This document shows positions 1 to 11,900 of a stretch of DNA of 47,903 bases, one piece after another. This DNA comes from Proteromonas lacertae. Taxonomy: Eukaryota > Sar > Bigyra > Opalinata > Proteromonadidae. Positions within the stretch are counted from its first letter, which is position 1; every line of letters begins with the position of its first letter. Location of the stretch: the NCBI GenBank assembly GCA_002245135.1, contig NGBS01001202.1, positions 1-47,903 of the forward strand, read 5' to 3'. A model generated the notes under the pieces. The model ran no database searches. It was not told the origin of the DNA and worked only from the letters and a program-made list of their open reading frames with translations. The translations under genes and the position numbers were made by a program.

Positions 1-2034
1 CTATTTCCATATTTATTCATCATTACTGCTCTTATATTCAATAATGTCACATTTTTGTTGAATGTAAATGAATAATATTCACAAATACCACCTGTTGCTT
101 TGTTTGTTTCATAACAACTTAATTTATAAGAAACATCACTATTTCCACCTAACTTGCTTAAATCTAAATCATAATCACCATTATCTGTTTCTATCTTCAC
201 ACTCACTCAAACCAGATGGAACTACTCCTTCAAAATCAATATAAATATAATCATTCTTATTCAATGACACTATTGGATATATCAATTTTTCATTAGCTTT
301 CATTAATTTACTATTCATCATACTTGGAAGTGAATGAAGATTGGGTGAATTGTTGCTGAGGTTAATATATACTTGTTTTCATCATCAACATCTTTATAAA
401 AAGGCTACTCTCCGCAGTACTATTGTATTGATATACATCAAATGCATTAGAACCTTTTACTTTACCATTACTATCAGTTAATAATAAGATTATCTCACTA
501 AAGCCAGTAGTTTTTAAATCAGGAATATTGTAATTCAAATAACCACCAATTATATTACTGTTATTTATGCTTATTTCGTTTCCATATAAATCAATCATCT
601 TTAATTTATCTCCATCTGCTAATGTTACTTTCGCATATAATACATTTTCATGATTTACATATTTATATGATGTATCTGGATCAGATGCTTTTTCTTTCGT
701 ATAAACATTTACACTTGACCAAATATTTACATTCGAAATATCATTCGATGTTATCTTAGTTGTTGTTATATCAACACATAGATGATTTATTGTTTCACCA
801 AAACAGTGTTTATGAGGATTTACTGATTTACCTAAATAAGAAACAAATCCAATTCGACCATTAGTTGCTACTTCTTTTGAATAAACACGAGGAACATTAT
901 CTTTTCTTGATTCTGGTTTGGAATAAAACCAATAAGATTCACTATATTTTTCACATTTAATGGTTTTTGCATTTTCATCTGAAACACAATTTGTTATTGT
1001 TGGGGAATTTTCATAAGTTGGAAATGGAACAGCTGTTGTTGGTTTTGTATATTTCTCACCAGGTTTATAATCAATTTCAATTTCAACATATTGTGGTTCA
1101 TCATATTCTCTCTTCTCTTCACTTCCTATATTCTCATATGTATTAGATTGAATTTTACTCCAATGAATTCTCTTTACTAAAACACTCATTGTACCAATAT
1201 CAATATTTCTTGGAACCCATTTTACACCTAATGGGATTTGAGAATCACCATAGCCTTTATCTCCACCAGATATTCCATCTATATCAGCATCTAATAAATC
1301 ATCTAATATTCCTTTTATTGGATTAGTTGATGGTCCCCATAATACTCGAACAGATTTGTCTTTCCAAGAATATTGACCTGAACCAATATAACGATATTCT
1401 AATATTGTTGAGATATATTGCTGATTTGCTGTGCTAATCATATTACTTCTATTGAATGGTAATTCTATCGCTATTCCTTGATATTTAAATGGTATTTCTC
1501 CTACTTTTTCATCATCAGTATGATAAGCTTTGTCAATACCTAAATAATGTCTTGAATAAGGATGATCAAAAGCATATAATCTATAAGTTATATTATTACC
1601 TACATCACTTAATTTCTTCCAAAACCAGCTTTCAGGATCTTTGCCTACTACATTATAATAATATTGTTTTGCTGTAATTGGTTGATACCAAGCACCAGCA
1701 CCCATTATACATGCATGATCACCATAACCATCGGATAATTCAAAATTATTGAATTGACCAGTTTTACTTACTTCTATTCTACCACTGTGACTAAATCCCA
1801 TATTATGATGCATTTCATGAACAAGGGCAGTTGAATAACAAGGACAATTTGGATAACCACCATAACCATTCACTATTGTCCATTTTGTATTTGTTTGAGA
1901 TGACCAAGTACCAAAATTACTCACTATACCCATTCCTGCCCAACCACCTGCAGTGACTCGAACTCGACCTATCATATAGATAACAGAAGCATAATTATCT
2001 CTAGTTTCGGGTAAATCAGGAACTCTTTCTTGTA
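1..2034 (-). pseudogene. Peptidase M11 (gametolysin-like) metalloprotease, catalytic and C-terminal part, split by a transposon
   Basis: This is the downstream part of a metzincin protease gene whose 5' part lies at 4013-4573. The zinc motif HEMHHNMGFSH (HExxHxxGxxH) is encoded at about 1787-1819. A Met-turn-like stretch, GDHACIMGAG, follows about 25 residues later. Both fit the M11 family, secreted proteases that cut cell-wall or matrix proteins. The frame is open from 2034 to about 405, then breaks at least three times before the window edge. Two of those breaks look like single-base changes next to short homopolymer runs; one is a 4-bp GAGT tandem duplication near 205-215. Coding sense continues to position 1, so the gene runs off the window. 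The first 16 residues of the long open frame (2035-2083) are transposon end, not protease. The family call is from motif pattern only. The copy cannot make a full-length product as assembled. Confidence 0.75.
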
Positions 2035-2085
2035 ATAGTAGTTTCAAAAATATCGTTCGATTTGGCTCGAACGTTCGATTCATTT
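2035..2085 (+). repeat. Left terminal inverted repeat of the mariner element
   Basis: It starts ATAGTAG directly after the TA target at 2033-2034. It pairs with the right end at 3962-4012. The outer 17 bases differ from the right end at two positions, and inner similarity is patchy. Confidence 0.8.
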
Positions 2086-2410
2086 TTTTTTAACTTTCTT
2101 TTGTTTTTTATTTGATTTTTCTAATATATCATAAATAAATACATCATAATATATATTTTTGAAAATATAAAATTCCATATCTCTTTCTATTTAACAAAAT
2201 AAATTAAGTCAAGCTCGAGCCTAAATTCCAAATCGTTCGAAGTATTTTAAACGCTAACTAGTTGAAATACTTTTGAGTTAATATTTTAAATGGCTACTAT
2301 ATTATATGTATTAATTTTGGCCAACATAAAATCAAATGAAAAACCCCTACAAAATATTTTTTTAATTCGGACAATTGTATAAAATTGTATAAAACCTTCT
2401 TTTAGGCTAA

Positions 2411-3579
2411 TTACTCTTCTGGGATGTTTGTTATCTTTCTAATTCGTTTAATGTCATTGTCTAGAACGAAGTCACCCTGTTTGTAAAGACATGCCATACA
2501 TGCTTCACGATATCTAAAAGCATATTTATGTCTGGTGGCTTGGCTTGACATTATTTCATTCCAAATTCTTTTTGCAGCTTCTTCTAGGCTATCTAAGTCT
2601 TTGAAATTGTTTTCATCTTCACTAATCTTGTGTTTTAGAGTCGCCCAGACCTTTTCAATAGGATTTAAGTCTGGAGAAAACGGTGGATGTCTGATAGGTT
2701 TCCAACCGTTCCTTTGAAGATATTCTGTGGTATACCTACTTTTATGTATGCTGGCATTGTCTTGTAAGAAATAACATTGTCTCTGATGGTTTACCAATGG
2801 ATGCTGTTGAATTAGAGGCGGTAAAGTTTTCTTTAAAAATCGACAATATCTAACTGAATTTATTCCCTTACTTACACCATCTTTGGGTTCAAATGACTTC
2901 TGCATAACCATCAGATCAGTGAATCCATACTCTGAAAAGGCACCCCAGACCATAACGCCTGCGTTTCCTTTGATCCTTTGCTTCCTAATAATAGGTTTTC
3001 AGAGATACTCCATCCAACACTTTTAACATTTCTAAGTCTAATCATCGACTCATCTGAGAACATAATCGTCTTATAATTCAAGAATATGTTTTGAGATACT
3101 GTCATTAATCTTTCTTCAACGTTCTTTTGGGTCAAGCCTGGACAAACTCCACTATTTCCAAAAAAGATCTTCCATGATTTACAATAACGACGAATTGTAC
3201 TTAATGATACTGTTGAGGGGATTAAGCTGTTCTTCACCAACACATTTCTGAGTGTTTTGGCAGATTGAATTGTAATGCCATTAACTTGACTTCTCAAGAT
3301 ATAATCTCTAACAGCTTGCCCACTAATGATAGAGTTCAAAATAATTGGCTTTCTCCCTCTTCTAACCTTAGGTGGTGAAATACTTGATTTGGCTTTGGAC
3401 GTCTTCAACCCCATAATTTGTAAGTACTTCCAAATAGTACTCTTGGTTCTTGCCATTTTTAAGGCAATTTCTCCAATACTACAAGATTGATTTACCAGAG
3501 CTCTAATTTTCTCTTTTTCAGACTCTGTAACAGGAGTTTTTTTGACAGTGACTTTACATGGTTGTTTTGGGGATCTCAT
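2411..3579 (-). CDS. Tc1/mariner transposase (DD34E), one frameshift
   Basis: The start at 3579 opens with MRSPKQPCKVTVKK, then two helix-turn-helix regions (around KIRALVNQSCSIGEIALK, and around RNVLVKNSLIPSTVSLSTI). These would bind the inverted ends. The catalytic triad is visible: D in FSDES, D in LQDNASIHKS, and E in SPDLNPIEKVW. The last two are separated by 34 residues, typical of Tc1-like enzymes. The frame changes between about 2960 and 2985: the upstream frame runs to 2911, while the WGAFS block continues in the other frame to the stop at 2411. One base missing near there explains this. The combined length of about 390 aa is normal for the family. As assembled it is inactive, unless the break is a sequence error. 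Confidence 0.9.
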
Positions 3580-3961
3580 TTGCTCTAATTAGCGAGAAAG
3601 ATCTAAATAAAGGGAATGAAAATTCAGACAAAACGACTATTTTTATTGAAATCGTTCGATTTTTGTTTTTTCGATTTTTAATTATAAAAAAGTTATTTGA
3701 TCAGTCTAAAATTCAAATTTTGTTAATTACCTATAAGGTAGCAATAGATTTATGATATAAAAATCAATAGATAAAGAGACATTTCAAAAAGTGAGAAATA
3801 AAAATTAAAAAAAATACAACAGCTAGTTTAGTTTTTTTTATTATTTTTGGTTATATTTTTTTTTTGGCTAAATTATTGATAGTTTTCTTTTATTTTATAA
3901 AAACTCTATCAAGTCAAGCTTGTAAATAGTACAAAAAAATAAAGACAATACATATGTATAG

Positions 3962-4012
3962 TATAAAAAGAGAATGGGATGGCCAAGCCAAACCCATTTT
4001 TGATTCTACTAT
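3962..4012 (-). repeat. Right terminal inverted repeat of the mariner element
   Basis: Read inward on the minus strand it starts ATAGTAGAATC and shares CAAAAAT and TTTGGCT with the left end. It is followed outward by TA at 4013-4014 and then the protease coding sequence. Confidence 0.8.
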
Positions 4013-4573
4013 TAATATACTAACAAATGCAGGCGCTTCACTCTCGTAATAGTAATCAGTTTCACCAAGTGCATAAATACAATCAGATATAAAAGAATTC
4101 TTTGCATCTACGGAAACTCGATTTCCAGACCAGATTCTAGCAGCATAATCTACATGGAACAATAACTCTCTCATCAGCTCTGTGGAAATACATTCACCAG
4201 CATATTTACTAGCCATGGACCACATTATACGCCACACTTTCACTCGGATGTTTCTTTTACCTTCTAAATTTTTGGACCATCCACTACTACCAAGCATACG
4301 TTTTTCATTCTCTTCTGACTCTGGCAGGTATTGATAAGAGTGAAGATGAACTTGTCTCTTCATCTTAACAAACTCATAGCTTGATATACTCATTCCAGAT
4401 TCCAATTTGAACTCGGCAGCATTTTCAATCTTGTAACTCTTCGAATTAACACCTAAATAGTAGTTACCTCCTGAGTCCACTTCTACCTCAACTGTCTTGT
4501 TATAGTAGACGCCACTGCTCTCAGCTCCTACTGTAACAAGAATAGCAATAAAAACAAAATCAATCAAATGCAT
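4013..4573 (-). pseudogene. 5' part of the split M11 metalloprotease gene (signal peptide and N-terminal region)
   Basis: The start codon at 4573 opens a frame with a clear signal peptide (MHLIDFVFIAILVTVGAES). About 170 residues follow that probably form the prodomain or N-terminal domain. True protease sequence ends after the codons for PAFVSIL at about 4015. The rest of the apparent 219-aa frame is read into the inverted end of the mariner element. Removing 2035-4012 plus one TA copy joins this part in frame with 2034 (559 nt, then the second codon position). A related copy at 36838-36980 shows the same join uninterrupted, reading PAFVGILQERVPDL. The two parts are therefore one ancestral gene and not neighbours. 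A promoter should lie in the long AT-rich gap upstream, but none is recognisable. Confidence 0.8.
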
Positions 4574-5904
4574 GATTTTATTGGCTAAGAATTTTTGAGA
4601 ACGAAATTATAGTCGTTACTTTGTTGTAACGGTTTTGTGTTAATTCAGCTTGATTTACATATTAGAGTGGATTATTTCTGGTTTCATAATGTAAAAACAT
4701 CAATATTGCTAAATTGGATAATTATATAATACTATTCTTTAAATGTTGACATTTTTGTTTTTCACATTACTTTTGGCTAAATAATTGTTATGGTAAATCA
4801 ATCGATTTCTATAGTAGATCATAAATTAATAGTATAAATAATATTATCTTGAATAAAAAAGTAAAAATATCAATTTAGATTTGTTTATCATAGTTTTATA
4901 TGCCAATCTTTACATAATTCATAATCAATAAGTCGATAACTTTCATAATATACATTGTCCTTTTCATTTCAAACACTCTATATTTCAATTAATTCATTTA
5001 TTCAATTATAAATCTTACAGATGAATTAAGTACCACAAACATTAAGCGTAACAAATATTTTTAAGTGATATTTATTAAATTATGTTGAAATAAATCGAAA
5101 TTCTCAGAAGAATGTCAAAAACAATATATCTAATCGCATGCTCTTTGTTTGACCGTTTTCATTGTTTTAATCTAGATATAACTGGATTAATTTCATTACT
5201 ACTCCATGAAGGAATAAACATGTAAATAATATACTTAAGTAGAATTTATATGATATTTTAGTTTTATCTTCTATACTAAATTTATCTACAGAGAGATAAA
5301 TTCAAAAAATGAAAAATCTTTGATTGAGGCTTGATCACTTCAAATCAATAATTGCATTTTCTTTTTTTAGAATGAAGTAGTGCTTAGTTTCTATTAAAAA
5401 ATTACAATTATGTTATTTACTATTCTAGAACATATATTAAACTTATATTATAAAAAGTAAATTAATCTAAATACCGTTATTATTAAAGTGATAGAATATG
5501 AAATATACTGCATATTATTATCTATTAGTATCCATTATCAATCATTTAAGTTTAGAAGAATTGGATAAATGTATTGTTAAACTATAGTTTCTGTCATTCA
5601 TATTTCAATATGTTCTGCATCACACTGTATTAACTAAATACATTTTTTGTTAAACATTATCTATTCTGCTTGTGATGTTTTTTAGTCATTCAAATAAATT
5701 GAAGGTGTTCGAAAATTTTCACAAAAAATTACCCTCATAATCAATAAATCAATTTACATTAAGTATAGAAATGATAATGATTGTTAATACTAGTGACAAA
5801 TAAATATTTTGTGATAAATATTAATTTTATCATTTCTTCTCTAATTTATAAATCAAACAGAATAAACAATTGAAATAAAATATAATATAATATAATAATA
5901 GTGT
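4574..5904. other. AT-rich intergenic region, no recognised feature
   Basis: These 1.3 kb separate the 5' end of the M11 gene (reading left) from the 3' end of the HECT ligase gene. I see no long open frame, tRNA, repeat or coding remnant. Promoter elements for the M11 gene would be expected just right of 4573 but cannot be picked out of the AT background. Confidence 0.5.
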
Positions 5905-8900
5905 TTATTCTAAATCATTATAACCTTCTCCGTTGTGTAATTGAACATCAGCATCCATTGTTACTGTATTACTAATTGCATATAATAATTTTTCACGTAA
6001 TATCTCTTTGCTACTATAAGCAGGAAGAGATAAAGAGAAAAAACAGGTTTGACTGTGAGGCATATAACTATCAGGATTATCATCGATATTTTTACCTGAG
6101 CCACTTTGAATTTTAAATTTCATTGGGAAATATTTTGCTGAATTGGGCATTCTAGATCGAGCTAATACAAATTTCAAAAATTGAACTTTTTCTTCTTCAC
6201 TCATTTCATTCAATACTTCCCAGAACCATTTTATATAATTCGCTTTTGGATCTACTTTTTCATATTCAGTACATTGTTTTAACACTTCTATATCCAATAC
6301 TCGACTTCCAGATATTAGATTTTCTAATTCTTCAAATGTAAATAAATGTAATATTTCAAGTGGTAAAGAAACACATAAACCAGCTTCAAATGATTGGATT
6401 TGTTTGGTTGCTTCTTTTATTCGATTTCTTAATACAAAATCTACATATCTTTTTCTTTCATCCCAACTTACAATCTTATTTCGATGATTTGTATCTAATG
6501 GGATTATTTCACCACTTGAGATTTCCATTGTATTATCTATTTCACCAACTATATCTTCATAAGTTTCAGCTGTTATTCCTTTTTCTTCAAGTATTTCTAT
6601 ATCTTTTAAACTTTTATAAGTATTATAATCTATCTCTTTAAAATCTTCAATACTGATTGAATCTCGGCTTAAGATCTTCCATGTTAATTCAGGTAAATCT
6701 AATGCTAATTGAAGACCACTTCGAATTGAACTACCTATTAATTTTCCTAAATAACAAAGTAAACCTAAATTATCATTACTTTTCATATTAGGACTTGGAT
6801 TGAATATATATCTATCTCGACCACTTTCACCACTGTTATTGAATTTGTTTGGACTTGGAATTAAGAATGGTAATAAACAATTTGGTCGAATTATTTTTCT
6901 ATTATTATTATTGTTATTATTATTATTTGTATTTTGATATTCAGGTAAATCATGATCATTTTGCAATTCATTTATTATATCTTCAAAGACTGTTCTATAG
7001 GGACCACCATAATCATTCACACCTTCACCTGTAAATTTCACTTTAAAACATCTTTTCTGACCACCATGACCTTTACATACATATTCAATTCGGTAAGTTG
7101 AATCAGCACAATCTTTCATTTGTCTATATAATTGGCCAAATACACTTTGATTCATTCTTTCCACTGGATCACATATTCCTGCTAATATTTCAGGTTTGGC
7201 TTTTAATCGATTGATTATTAAGGTTTGGATTTCACGAGGATCTTCATATTCATCACTTGGGATTTTCAACTCTGTTTTTGTCTCTTCTAATATCTCATCA
7301 AAGAATTTCTTTTTCGTTGATGTAAATAAGATTCGCTTTAAATCATATAAGTATTGACCTAAATTGTAAGATAACCAACCATCTTCACTTTCACTGATTA
7401 ACTCTTCTCTTGGTGATATATTTCTTCGACTCTTTATATTATTATATGGTGAAAATAATGAATGGCTATGTGATTCATCTTTTAACACTATACTTTGTTT
7501 ATTCAAATCAGATTTAAACACTATATATGGTAATACATGTGAAATTAATGTATTAAACTTTACTAATATTGTACTTCTAAGTATTGCTAAATCTCTATTG
7601 ATAATATTACCGTTTTTACTTTCATTCCATATAAATTGACTAGAATTCAAATTCTCTGGTATTTCAGCATACTTTGAGCATGATTTATTCATCGCTGTTA
7701 CAATCATTTCATCAATATTTAAATTCCATTTTACACTTTCTATTTTGCTCTTATATTCTTCGAATGTATATATCTTATCACTATTTGGTTTGTAAGTCTT
7801 CTTTTTATCTACTAATTCTACAAATTTTAATTCTTTTGGTGTTAATTGCCATGCGTTTTGTATATTATTCGATAATCCTTCATGATTATCAGTATGACAT
7901 AATCTATACCATATTCTACTGTTATAAACACCTAATATTTCAGCTATCTCAGCATTTTCTAGTTTCTTATCATTACAGAATAATAATTTCACTAAATTGC
8001 CTGCTCTAAAAGGACAATTCAAATTCTTAAATGCTTCATCACTTACATCAAAATCACATTCTACACCACGAACTCTTATTGGATATCTTTTAAACTTTCC
8101 ACTTATCCATCTCTTATAATATTCATAAGATTCATGTAGGAATGATAATGGTAAATTATCACCATGTTGATGTAACCAAAACTGTATCAAACTATGAGCT
8201 AATCTAAATTCTTGTAATGTGATAGCTATTGAAACGCCTTGCATTGAAAACCATTTTCCATTTAATGTAATTTGTTCATCTTTATTCTTCATACATATAA
8301 GTGGATATAAAACTGTTTCAGATGAATAACTTTTACCATTGCTTAAATGATTACAAGCTGGACCTAAATCAGATAAAATATGTTCACCAAACTTATAACC
8401 ATCATAATAGAATGACATTAATCCTTTATCTGAATTAAATAATACACCAACTGTATCACCTTTACTATAGAATGTGCCATAAATCTTCTCAATTGGAGCA
8501 CCTCTTGTATTCTCTTGAATTGCTCTATAACTAACATAATAATTACCTTTCCATATCTTCTGGTAAGGAATACAACTATCACTTGGTTTGGTTTGATTCT
8601 GTATAACACCAACAGCTACATCACCTGGTTGTGAAGTATTATCTATATTAACTTCCCAATAGTTTATACCATGATTAAAACCAATTGAACCTAAACTAAT
8701 CGGTTGATAACCTTTGATAGTCTGTTTAATTGAACTTCTTTCTCCATCTAAATTAATATCCACTTCGGTGTTGAATAAATCAATTGTTTTTGTAACTGTA
8801 GATGATGTAGTAGTTGATGATGTTGTACCACTATTCAATATTACACCATTTCCAATAGTCTCTTTTTGGAATGTAAATAATTCTGTATTTCTTAATCCAA

Positions 8901-11900
8901 TCTTACCCATATTATGTTGTTCTTTACCATCAATATTAATAGCTATAAGATAAGTTAAATTAATAACTAATGTCTTATAACCCAAGTATTTAAATGTACC
9001 TGTATATTTAGTACCACTTCTCCAATTATCTGTACCAAATCGAGTATTCCATCCTCTATTACATATACCAGCAATAAACTTATCTTCAGTAAAACTAATA
9101 CTACCATTTGGCTGTATTTTACCTTTAATTGACATTCTTCCATTATACTGTGGGAATTCAATTACACCATCAATCATTTGTGTTTCATTTAATGGATAAG
9201 TGAAATTATTAATCATTAATCTTACACCAGTCTTCAATTCCTTTGAAAATGAACCTTTATACTTACATTCTCTTGGTAACGGATATCTTTTAGTAATTTG
9301 ATTTCTTTCATTCACATCAACAATCACTAAATCATATTTTTCATTACACCAACGATATTTATATATATTACCACCTTCCCATTTAACTGTAACAGTTAAA
9401 CCATTGTCATATGGATCTGAGGTCAATAATAATGGTGATTGTTGTGGTCTATACACATCAATAGCAGTTACAACTCCTACTCCATCGTTATCTTGATCTG
9501 TCCAATCCCAATCTGGACCTCTTATTACATGATCACCTATCTTTATATCAGGTGATTCAGATTTGAAGATTGGTGGTTGGTTTAACCATCCTGATAGTTT
9601 TACTGAATCTGTATCATCAGATGGAACACCAATTTCATAACCATCACTCCAATTATCGATTTTGACTAATGATTTTTCAAAATCTTTGTTATTTTCTAAG
9701 TATGATTTTATATTGGATATTACTGTTACTAATTCTAATAAGTTTAATGTATAGGCTGAATAACAAGGTGATCTATCTCTTTCAGTATATAATTTCATCT
9801 CCAAATGTCCTTTTAATCTTTTATAAGCAACACACCTCAATAAATTATTAATAAAATCTTCTTGATCTTTTGTCATTACTTTCTTCTCATTATTCTGCAT
9901 TATAATTATAGCTAATTGTTCATTCAATATTGAATATAATACACTCATTGCTTTTGATCTTAATACCATTGACGGAGATCTTAATGCAATACACCAAGCG
10001 TTAAAAACACTTAATATAATCTGATTATGATAATTGTGGCACATACTGCATAACCTTAAAAATAAGTGTGTTAACCATTCACAGAGTGGTAAACAGGGTG
10101 TGATAATTGCTTGATCATCTTTCCAATTCTTATCACCACTAAAACCTGAGAAACTCTTGTTTTGAGTAGCAAATATCCATGGCGAATTCGAGTTCTTTGT
10201 TTTAGATGATTCTCCTATTTCTAATGTTAATTTGTATAATAATCTTTTGATTAAAATACTGTTCAAATTTCCACTTACTATTCTTGACTTTAACTCTGAA
10301 TAGGTAAATACTTTTAGAATATCATCAGGTGAAGCAAAATCAGAAATATCATCATACTTTGGTATATCACTATCTACATAGAATGAATTAATTTCAACAT
10401 TTCTTAATGGATAATTTCTCAACATTTTATATACATCAAATAGTTTATCAATACAAGTTGATTCAGATATTACTATTGGTTGTTCTTCTTGTTGTTGTTG
10501 TTGATTTGTAGATTGTAATATTTGGTAATATGTATCAACAAATGATCTGTTTGTTATATCTTCAATCGGCCAAGTTCTCATTATAATTAACATCAATTGT
10601 CTCATTAATAATTTAATATATTTTGATGATATAGTGATTAAAGAAGAAACTATCTTATAATAATCTTTAATTTTTGTCAAGTTTGTCATTGCTTTGTATC
10701 TACTATCAGAAAATGCTTGTAAACCTGCATATTGTCTAATCAAATGATAATCAATTGCAGCACAAGTGAATGAGTTTATTTCTAAGTTGAAGTATCTTCC
10801 ATAAAACAATTTCTCATCATTTTCTAAGGTAAAATGATCTTCAACATCTACTAATTCATCTCCACTATAATCACCCATTGGTCTTCCAAATAATTCTCTT
10901 TGTAAGTTAGTACAACTACATATTGGTTGATAACCTAATGGTAAATACCTTAAAGGTTCAGATTTATCCAAACCAATATTAAATTTAGCACCAGATCCAC
11001 GATTTATAGATATACAAGGATAAACATAATTATCAAATAAAATACCTTCAAATGCAATACCCATTGGTGCAGAACTATTTCCATTCAATGAAAATCCCAT
11101 CTTCTTTTCATCTAAATCAATATAACAGCCAACAACATCACCTTTATTCCATTTCAAACCATATTTCATTTGTTCCAATGACCATTTACACTCTCTTACA
11201 CCATCATATGCCCAACTATGTGAATCATCACCAACTCCTTGACCTGTTTGTAAAACACCAAAGAATGACGAATCTGCCCATCCTATTTGAATAATATCAC
11301 AGTTCATTATGGTTACTTCATAATACCATTTACCTTCACTGATTATAGCTGATGGAATACCTACAGAGATGAAGTCTTTAGATGTTGGAATAGTGGAAAC
11401 TGTATAATCATCAATCTGTCCTATTCCACATACTTCTGTAAGATATTTACCTCTTGAAACAATAGAATCAACTCTCATTAACTTATCAGTGTTATTATTA
11501 ATCTTTGACATATCATATGTTGTTGTAGAATTAGTAGAAGGTTGTGATTTATCCTTTTTACTCTCTTTATATCTATTATCGATGATTTCATCCACATTTC
11601 CATTATATTCAATTAATAATTTCTTTGCTTCTTCATTATCAAATCCTAAACTCACTAATAATGCTAAATTCATAACAAAATCTGGATCTTCATTGTTATT
11701 ATTATCATTATTATTATTATTTGTAGTTTCAAGTATAGTATTGGTGTTATTAGTATATAAATTGTTGGTCTCAATTCCATTACTCAATATATATAATTGC
11801 ATATTAATCCATCTGAATAACAACAATCTATAACATTCTTCAATATCCACTAAATCAGGTAAACCATAAGTATTAGTGGAGAGTAAACAGATGTTGATTA

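Larger units (their letters stand above)
2035..4012 (-). mobile_element. Tc1/mariner-family DNA transposon, 1,978 bp, nearly complete
   Basis: The element is flanked by TA (2033-2034 and 4013-4014), the expected mariner target duplication. The pre-insertion sequence survives in a related copy, with the single TA at 36890-36891. The ends are imperfect inverted repeats. The left begins ATAGTAGTTTCAAAAAT and the right, read inward, ATAGTAGAATCAAAAAT. Weaker similarity (TTTGGCT) extends to about 50 bp. Inside lies one transposase gene on the minus strand with a single frame break. The close match of ends, the TA pair and the near-intact transposase suggest a fairly recent insertion. Non-coding flanks (2086-2410 and 3580-3960) are AT-rich and hold nothing I recognise. 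Confidence 0.9.

Noticed and set aside
2250-3835. Weak inverted similarity (CTAACTAGTTG versus CTAAACTAGCTG) as alternative inverted ends
   Set aside because: Low similarity and inside the borders set by the empty site.
2204-3920. AAGTCAAGCT on both sides of the transposase gene as a possible direct repeat or element border
   Set aside because: The empty site at 36890 places the borders at 2035 and 4012 with a TA duplication, so this 10-bp match is inside the element and probably chance.
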